Assembly: GCA_030704615.1 (NCBI GenBank)
Contig: CM060731.1
Coordinates: 46,810,001-46,874,000, forward strand
From: Takakia lepidozioides
Taxonomy: Eukaryota; Streptophyta; Takakiopsida; Takakiales; Takakiaceae
DNA: 64,000 bases
Direction of reading: 5' to 3'
Shown: positions 57,364 through 64,000 of the stretch, one piece after another
Layout of the letters: each line of letters begins with the position of its first letter
How positions within the stretch are numbered: position 1 is the stretch's first letter
Program-made: the position numbers and the translations under genes
Notes under the pieces: model-generated
What the model was told of the DNA's origin: nothing
Database searches by the model: none
Seen by the model: the letters and a program-made list of their open reading frames with translations, nothing else

Positions 57364-59821
57364 TATATATGTGCTGCAGGTGCAGGTGCAGACACCCTCT
57401 TGCTGGTTCTCCGCAAAACCCTAGGTCGGGTTTTCCAGGCCTCCACGAAATGTCGTCTCCTTTTCAGAGACATGTTGTTGTTGTCGTTCAGAGGACGGAA
57501 AGCCTTCGCTGCCGCAGGGTGCAACATTCCAGCCGCACTTTTCGCTAGGATATCAACGAGCTGCCCTCTGCACATATGAAGAGCAGATCGGGCATGTGCC
57601 TCCAGGTATTTGTCATCACCTACAATGTGAAGTATGTCCGCGAATTCTTGTTCCATTGAGGCTGAGACCTCCAGAGGTGCCTCGTCGTAGGGGAAGTCGT
57701 CCGGAGGATGTCTTTCCATGAACTGATTGGATTCGTCGTTGCCACTGGCACCATTGCCCAAGAGCAAGTTAGGTAATCCTCCATGAATGGTTCCCAGCGC
57801 CGTGCCACAAGCGCGCACAAGGAGGCCATCCTGCAGGTCAGGGTGAAGCATCTTCAGGACACGGACCTGATGCTTGCATAAGTTTCCCTTCATTGCCCAT
57901 GGGCACGTGCAACAACCCCAATCGCAATCAGGATTGTAAACAATGTATGTTGTGTCGGGGTGGTTGCTGCTGAGAACGTAGGCTGGTTCACCAGGACCCA
58001 AGGGAAGAAAAACACTCTCAGCAGGAATGTCTCGTGCGCAAGTATAGAACTAGATATGTACTTTTCGTGTTTGTCATTTCTTATGAACCCGTGGGTCTTC
58101 AAATGGATTGCGTACCAGTAGTGTGTTAGCACATGGCCAGTGAGTTCCCATATAAGCTAGTCCACTCTACGACCACTCATCTTGCCTTTCCCCATGGCAA
58201 GTCTTGCCTTCAGATTTCCATGGTATGCCTCAATGCTTGCGTTTGTGTCTTGGCTCGCATGAGGGACATGGCGGGCTGTTGTACACCACATTGCTATTTT
58301 GGGCTTCCCGTACTGTTCGATATAGTCAAGAAATTCATGTCCTTTCGGGTATTTTGACCTCATACGACGGATTCTCCTTGCCATCCACCGAAGCACTCTT
58401 TTCTCGTTGCATGGTCCCCCTCTACAGTACATGAGGTCTCTCATATCCTTCAACAAGTTTACAGCGGTCACCGGATCCTTCGTTTTCTTGCATGATTGCT
58501 TCTCCCATGCCTTGCGGACATGCCAAAGGCAGAGGAAAATGAGTACTCCTTCAAAAACAATTCTGCACAACACACATGGTACACATTAGAGTCTTAGGAT
58601 CGGACTGCAATGGTGGACTGCCGGAGTGGACTGTAACAGCGATCTGTATCAGCGGGCAGAGCCACTGGACTCGCCCAGTGGACAGTACAATGCCATGACG
58701 TTGATGTACTGGAATAACCCCATTGGACTACCCAGTGGACTTCCCCATTGGACTTCCCCTAGCTAGGACTGGGGCAGCGGACTGCATCAGTGGACTGCCC
58801 CATTGGATTGCCACAGCGGACTGCCAAGCGGACTTGCCAGGGACTGCCGAGTGGACTTGGCAGCGGACGGCCGACCCCAAGGACTGCTAAGTGGACTTGG
58901 CAGCGGACTACCAGTGGATTTGCCCAGCGAACTGCCATCGGGTTTCACCACAGGAGTCTGTCAGTGGACTGTACCAATGGACTGCTGTAGTGGACCTCGA
59001 CAATGGACCGGTGCTGTGGACCAACAGACTTACCGAATAGCGTTGATTTCTGCTTCGGCATCGTCCACAATGAAGGCATTGGGTCGTCAGCTCGGCAAAT
59101 CTGCGAGAAGTGAATCGCGCAAGGCTCTCATCCACGGAACCAGGTCTCTTGTCCGATTCCTTGCGGATAGGATATAGGCAACTGGTATACCGTTCAACCA
59201 CTCGTCGAAGACCATCAACGTGTACAATGGGAACTGTTGGAATGCACAATGTAAGATGGTCAGAGCATGCAAATTCTGCTCAATTCTGCATGCGAAGACT
59301 TCATAAGAGTGATGAGGTCTGCAGCGGTTCACAATGGGTCTACCCCTCGGTCTTCCGCAACGTACACATGAAAACATACAGAAAGGGTCAGCACACCAAA
59401 TTTTATGTGAATGTTGCATGGTACTATGCTATCATGCTCGTACAAGTCCATGGAATCGTTCGAATAGTACCTTGTCATGATTTGTCCCAAAGGTTGCATC
59501 ACATGCAACGATACGGTCATGTCCTAGTTCCAGCATTCGTCGTTTCTGCCACGGAGTCTGTATGCCAATAGTGAATGTCAAATCTCCATCAAAATGCTCG
59601 AATGTTGGCTCTAATTTCTCCTCTTGATAGAAAAAAACAGACGCAGGATTCTGGTCTTTCCACATGCGCACACTCTCTGCATCATCGGCGTGCTTTTTGA
59701 AGGTTTGCCACGCACGTTTCTCGGCAAGGTTGCAAACATCTTGCTCCAACAAGAAATCATCGCGGGTCCATGCATCGCCCAAGCCGGTGTTGTTCATCAC
59801 GTGCTCTTTATGCTCCATCAT
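57309..59821 (-). pseudogene. MULE transposase with SWIM zinc finger (right copy)
   Basis: Read on the minus strand: an N-terminal segment (RDDFLLEQDV, 59760s), the first catalytic Asp in ACDATFGTNHDK, a GTACTA donor near 59480, YTLMVFDEWLNGIPVAYILS (about 59230-59170) and AFIVDDAEAEINAI with a GTAAGT donor at about 59035. An intron full of GGACT repeats is spliced to an acceptor at 58563, in phase, giving IVFEGVLIFLCLWHVRKAW. The exon continues to SIEAYHGNLKARL. The SWIM finger CCTCPWAMKGNLCKH lies at about 57905-57860. Damage: one base lost near 59100, a TAG in place of Trp after GRRVD near 58158, and a frame change near 58045. The N-terminal zinc region is lost at 59845. Confidence 0.85.
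58600..59030. repeat. GGACT minisatellite in the transposase intron
   Basis: Counterpart of 680-985, somewhat longer. Words such as GTGGACTG, GCGGACTG and CATTGGACT are repeated more than twenty times between the donor at about 59035 and the acceptor at 58563. Confidence 0.85.
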
Positions 59822-59845
59822 GATTTGGGCGACCGACAGGCCTCA

Positions 59846-60130
59846 TTATTATTTAGCAGTGTTTCTCATCATACCTCGTATTGGGGCTTTTCGGCAATTA
59901 GATTTTTAGCTCCCCTATCATTTCTGCCGTCCTTTGGAGGTCCTCCTCATGGTCTCCTGCCTCTTTCAGCGTTCGCTGGCCTTGTTGTCTCTCTTAGGTT
60001 CGCGCTTGCCTTCTATGGTGTGTTAGTTCTTCATCAGTTTCTCTTTTTCCCCCTCTTATTAATGAAATGACGACTCGGGCCTAGCCGGATTCGGAGTTCG
60101 GAGTCCCTCCCCTCTTCTCTAAAAAAAAAA
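59846..60130 (+). mobile_element. LINE 3' end with poly(A), truncating the MULE
   Basis: Sequence that replaces the expected MULE continuation. It ends TTATTAATGAAATGACGACTCGG, a short pyrimidine-rich 3' UTR and then A(10)GAAGGAAAAAAAGG. A 5'-truncated insertion with a poly(A) tail is the usual LINE footprint. The coding part is too short to name a clade. Confidence 0.5.
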
Positions 60131-60660
60131 GAAGGAAAAAAAGGAACTATTGTAAAATTAATGGTGGATTCCTTATGGTGTAACTCGGAAGATAATAGGA
60201 ATAATGTAAGAACTTAATGCACACGTGCAACCTTTGACAGGATGGTACGCCAGTTTCCAGCATGTCAAATCTTCCCCACCCTCTCTTTTAGAGTGACATG
60301 GAACTGAAGGAGTGTCAACCCCAGTCGGGGTTACATTGGGTTCGATGAGGTGTGTAACTCCACTCGGGGTTACACCAAATGGAGTGTAACTCCACTCGGT
60401 GTAACTCACACTTGATCTCGAAATTTGATAAGTCCAAATTTTGGCTAAGTATAAAATGGACTAACCAGAGTTACATAAGAAACCAGGGTTACAGAGGGTT
60501 ACCTGCAATGCTATCATCTTACCATCAAGATTGGGTTCTTAAGTATTTAATAGTGAAACCAAGGTAAGAGGGGGGGGGGAGGATTTGACAGGGGCCGCGC
60601 CGGAGGAGCCCAGGCTGTCGGAATTCGGCGAAAGTACCTCAGATCACACGCGTCCATTAA
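60131..60660. other. Spacer with GTGTAACTCCACTCGG repeats
   Basis: Between 60310 and 60420 the words GTAACTCCACTCGG and GGGGTTACA alternate and can fold into hairpins; this may be a small MITE-like element. A G(9) run lies near 60570. No gene is seen. Confidence 0.4.
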
Positions 60661-61030
60661 GGTTTTTTTTTTTTTTTTTTTTTTTTTGGGAACAGGGGAA
60701 CAGAGGCCCTGGCCAAGTTTATTAAAAAGAGGAAAACAAAAGACCGGACAGGAAGATGGAAGCTGAGGAAGACGAGCTCCGCATTTTGCGGTGAGGGCAT
60801 CGGCTTCGCAGGCAGCCTCCGAGACTCCATCGCCAAAAGCTTACGACCTCAAACAACCTCGTCCTGGTCACCTTCCGTGCACCATTGCATCATTCTGTTC
60901 ATCATTATCCCAAACCTCACACTGGATAGCTTCCCCAAATTGCTACTTTTGAATCATCTTCCAGATGAACTCGTCCTTATTCATCCTTGCGGCATGCGTG
61001 GAAGTCACAACTCTTAACTTCCCTTAAAGC
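60661..61030 (-). mobile_element. LINE 3' end on the minus strand
   Basis: A T(25) tract at about 60663-60688 is a reversed poly(A) tail. On the minus strand the sequence before it reads TTTTTAATAAACTTGGCCAGGGCCTCTG in spirit (a 3' UTR). Further upstream is a decayed stretch with EAACEADALTAK, like the RNase H end of plant LINEs. It is 5' truncated. Confidence 0.5.
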
Positions 61031-61445
61031 TCTGCCGCCAAGCCCCCAAGAACCCATATTACATCTCCTGGAAAAGCCCCCATCTTCCAATCACTGAAAG
61101 GCGCTTGCCATCCAAGTAATGATCCCCGACAACAAACTGGCTTTAGCCACCACACTACAGCCACCCTCACTAATCAAACCGATGTCTCCCCGGTTGCTCC
61201 CACCGCTATACTGATCAGCACCACGCTTGGCGGATCTTCGCTCCGTCTTAGCTCCATCTTAGCTCCATCTTCGTTATCACCCTCACTTCAGCTGCTGATC
61301 AACATTGCTTCAGCCATCCCTGCTTTAGACTGTTATTCTAGTGCTAGTAACTCTATCTATTCAGTCTCTAATTCTCTCTCCCCCGTCTCGCTCATCGCTT
61401 ATTACTCTCCATCTCTCTTTCAGCTTCCCAGGTCCCAACCTTTCC

Positions 61446-62732
61446 ATGGCTCCCTTCTTCAAGGCCTCCAACTCTTCATCCTCTCGTTCTCGAATCCCCA
61501 GGTTTACAGATCCTCGTCACCTTCACCCCTCGATAGGTACAGGCTTTTACATGGCTCATCAAATCCACTCTATGGGCCTCAACACACAAAGGCTCTCCCT
61601 GGTTCCTCGAAACACCTTCCCCACCTCCCAGGACTTCAGTGATCCGCCCTCGAATTGCGCCCCCGTGGTAGGGCCATCCTCGATCCCAGCTGCCTCCCCA
61701 GACAACCAAGCAATAATCGAGGAAGAATCTCTTTGCGACTCAGACGCCCTGAAGATAGCAATCAGAAAAGATCACCCGATGGTACCCGTTGAGCTTGCCA
61801 ATGTGGAGTCAAACGTTAACCACATTGAAAGTAATGGAGTTCTTCTTCACTTTCTTGGTAAAAAGGTAGATAGGAACCAAGCGCGCGACCGGGCTATAAG
61901 GCATCTGGGAGGTTCCGGGCATTTGAATCATCACTTCTGCCATGCACAAGGTCGTGGATTCTACTCCATTCTATTTGACACCGAGGAAATGGCAGACAAG
62001 GCCAGGGCATTCAACCCACATCTACATGGTTTCAACGTGAACATTTTTCCCTGGTCAAAATGCATGGGAAACAAGAACGGTGAGATTTGGAGCCCACGGA
62101 TAATTGCTTTGCCATACATTCCGGATCAGTACTTATTTTGCCTTTCAGAGATTGGGAACTTTTTTGGAGCCTTTTTGGGTTGTCTTGGTGTTTTTGACCC
62201 CAAGATGTGCACAGCCTCATTAAGGGAGAACTCGGCATGGAGGAGGGCCACAATTGCATCTAGGGAAAATGAAAATGGTTTTTCAAAAATCGTGGTCATG
62301 ATGCCAAAAGATAAGGTCTTACCAGAATTCATCAAACTCCCAATCGACAACCAGGGCAACTACTTTTCAATTAAAGTGTCCGAGAACACAACAGCCGCAA
62401 CCTGCTTTTATTGTGGGATGTCAAGACACATCAGAGCAGATTGCCCAAAAGCAAAAAGGAAGAGAACAACCTACAACAACTCGATGCCTGCTGACTCTTT
62501 CATTATTCAAGATAGGGCTCCAGCTTCTGATCCACACTTGGAGGTACCTCCTACTAGTGCCCCCATTCGGGAGAATGCCATCCCAATCCCAATCCCAATC
62601 CCCTTCTCTTTTGGACAACTCGAGGATTCTGCTGTCAAACAAATCTCTCCCTCACCACCGGCAAAGAGGAGGAGGGAGACTCTGGACCCCATGATCTTCG
62701 AAGCAACTACGACTACCACATCCACATTCTAG
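61446..62732 (+). CDS. Zinc-knuckle, DUF4283-like ORF of a retroelement
   Basis: The ATG at 61446 (MAPFFKASNSSSSRSRIP) opens 428 codons. Residues about 130-260 resemble DUF4283: LGKKVDRNQARDRAIRHL, GFYSILFDTEEMADKARAF and WSPRIIALPYIPDQYL. At about residues 320-340 there is a CCHC knuckle, CFYCGMSRHIRADC, followed by a basic KAKRKR tail. This combination is typical of the nucleic-acid-binding first ORF of plant LINEs and related retroelements. The frame is open throughout, with a Pro/Ser-rich C-terminus. An in-frame open stretch upstream to 61341 has no ATG. No reverse transcriptase is visible before the window ends, so the element type is inferred. Confidence 0.65.
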   Translation: MAPFFKASNSSSSRSRIPRFTDPRHLHPSIGTGFYMAHQIHSMGLNTQRLSLVPRNTFPTSQDFSDPPSNCAPVVGPSSIPAASPDNQAIIEEESLCDSDALKIAIRKDHPMVPVELANVESNVNHIESNGVLLHFLGKKVDRNQARDRAIRHLGGSGHLNHHFCHAQGRGFYSILFDTEEMADKARAFNPHLHGFNVNIFPWSKCMGNKNGEIWSPRIIALPYIPDQYLFCLSEIGNFFGAFLGCLGVFDPKMCTASLRENSAWRRATIASRENENGFSKIVVMMPKDKVLPEFIKLPIDNQGNYFSIKVSENTTAATCFYCGMSRHIRADCPKAKRKRTTYNNSMPADSFIIQDRAPASDPHLEVPPTSAPIRENAIPIPIPIPFSFGQLEDSAVKQISPSPPAKRRRETLDPMIFEATTTTTSTF

Positions 62733-64000
62733 AAAAATAAGGGAGCACTCGTCAGGGAATTCGCTTCCGCAAGCATCCAAGGCTCATCAGGTGGGAGATG
62801 GAGCAGGAAAAGAATAGAGGAAAAGCCTGCCCCAACATCCTGAAGAGGCCCCCATTGCAGCAAGCTTCCACTCCACCTCCCCGTCCATCTCCCATCGCGC
62901 ACAACCCGACTATTGCCAAAATATGCGGGAAACTCTGTTCCCTCCCTTCGCTGTATCTCAAAGGATGCTCTCAACTAACCTCCAATTCTGATCCAGTGGC
63001 CACCTGCCTGACCCCTATGATCTTCCGTAGGAAACCATTTCCTGCATTTCATGTCATTGCCAGGGACAAAATGAGTTTTTCGACTCTATCTGGATAACTG
63101 TACAGGATATCCAATCATTTGTTACCAAAAGCCCTATGGACAGTGGCCCCATACCAACATTGTGTGCCAAATTGCAGGCCTACCTTCGCTCCCACCTCCC
63201 CCCCTACTCTCTTACATCTTCATCGGCAGTTATTTGGGGAGCCTATGTGGAGGCTTTCCCCCGCCTTCGCCAAGACCTCTCTCCCAACACCAACATTTTG
63301 GCCCTAATTGATGAAGAATCACTCTTTAGCAATAGCACCATGCTTCTAGGTGTTTGGGCGGATCCAGACCACTTCCATGGCCCATGCGCTCCAAGTAAGG
63401 CCCTTATCAGGGCAACGGACACTCTCATCAATGCTTTCACGATTCTACATGCAATTCTGGAAAATGAGGTGGACGAACAAAACGAGGAAATTGAAAGACA
63501 GTGGATGGTGGACTGCATCAACCCGACCTACTCCCCGTTTGGCTCCCTCTCCATATCAAGCTCCTCAGATTGGCAAGTGTCTCAATTCTCACTCAGCAAT
63601 CGCCTATAACTTCCCAGCAGCCCTTCGAATCGACTAGTCCTCTTTGCCCAACTCAAGCCATGCTGCCCTCCCCAACGCCTACGCCTGCCCCTTCACCTCC
63701 CATCCCTGTAAGTCCACCTCCACTCTCCCCTTCAATTCCAATTCTCATCGTCTCTGTTTTTCCGGAGTCAAAAAACAAGTATAGAATTATATGTCTAAGG
63801 AACAACACCTCCTCTCTACCCGTCTTAAAGAAATACTGGAAGATTCTACCCTCTGTAGGCTACCCTCCTTCCCAAGCTGGCCTCTCCTCCATCCTTGGGT
63901 TGGATAACGTTCCTCTCGCCACCCCTGTCTCGTTCCAATCTCTATTCCAGAACTCTGCAAGATTCATTCCACTTGACGATTCTGGAAACCCACTCCATGG
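62733..64000 (+). other. Downstream retroelement ORFs, open at the window edge
   Basis: An ORF at 63136-63609 (157 codons, with DEESLFSNSTMLLGVWADPD and NEVDEQNEEIERQW) is followed in another frame by one open from about 63560 and having an ATG at 63660. The latter encodes a Pro-rich linker, then SKNKYRIICLRNNTSSLPVL, and runs off the window. A one-base shift would join them, so they may be one decayed protein. I recognise no domain. By position they probably belong to the same element as 61446-62732. Confidence 0.4.

Larger units (their letters stand above)
49352..59845. mobile_element. Large MULE with a Ulp1-like protease gene and a transposase
   Basis: The left boundary is the 335-bp terminal repeat that also ends the copy at 3083, in inverse orientation. 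Inside are a plus-strand gene ending in a C48 protease domain (51424-56521) and a minus-strand SWIM/MULE transposase (59821-57309), arranged tail to tail. The right end is missing: similarity to the left copy stops at 59845, where a LINE tail begins. Adding the roughly 1.3 kb present in the other copy (1786-3083) gives about 11.8 kb for the full element. Ulp1-carrying MULEs (Kaonashi-type) are known from flowering plants; assignment to that exact group is inference. Confidence 0.82.

Overview
The window is nuclear DNA of a land plant. It holds spliced genes with GT-AG introns, a plastid ferredoxin-dependent glutamate synthase with an N-terminal presequence, a plant-type BTB/POZ gene, a plastid-type DUF3172 gene and the alpha subunit of the nascent polypeptide-associated complex, all embedded in transposon debris. 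The long introns and the types of element argue for a repeat-rich genome. Nothing in the sequence fixes the lineage; a fern, lycophyte or bryophyte is as plausible as a seed plant.

Layout. 1-3083 is one end of a Mutator-like element (MULE) carrying the 5' half of a SWIM-type transposase on the minus strand. 3084-15260 is gene-poor. It contains three broken minus-strand copies of the 3' half of the glutamate synthase gene, introns included, a family of roughly 700-bp repeats and a 1.1-kb foldback. A BTB/POZ gene (15284-16555, plus) starts directly beside the last broken copy. 17490-19345 has remains of a leucine-rich-repeat receptor gene.

20396-40401 (minus) is a complete Fd-GOGAT gene. I could fit 33 exons in one continuous frame of 1657 codons, with GT-AG at all 32 introns. 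Its introns hold a deleted Ty1/copia element with a CATAA target duplication (34835-36594), a SINE-like family and CT microsatellites.

43162-44815 (minus) is a DUF3172 plastid protein gene whose first exon I could not place. 47636-48816 (minus) is a four-exon NAC-alpha gene. 49352-59845 is a second, larger copy of the MULE family in the opposite orientation. It has a 335-bp terminal repeat, a plus-strand gene ending in a Ulp1-type (C48) cysteine protease domain, and a minus-strand MULE transposase converging on it. Both genes are damaged. The copy is cut at 59845 by a LINE 3' end. The right edge (60661-64000) is non-LTR retroelement material, including a zinc-knuckle ORF.

The most unusual item is the MULE family. 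Together the two copies describe an element of about 12 kb with a protease gene and a transposase facing each other. Variants of one short word (GACTG in AGACTG, GGACTG and CAGTCTG contexts) fill its terminal repeats, introns, spacers and even a Gln-Gln-Thr-rich coding region.
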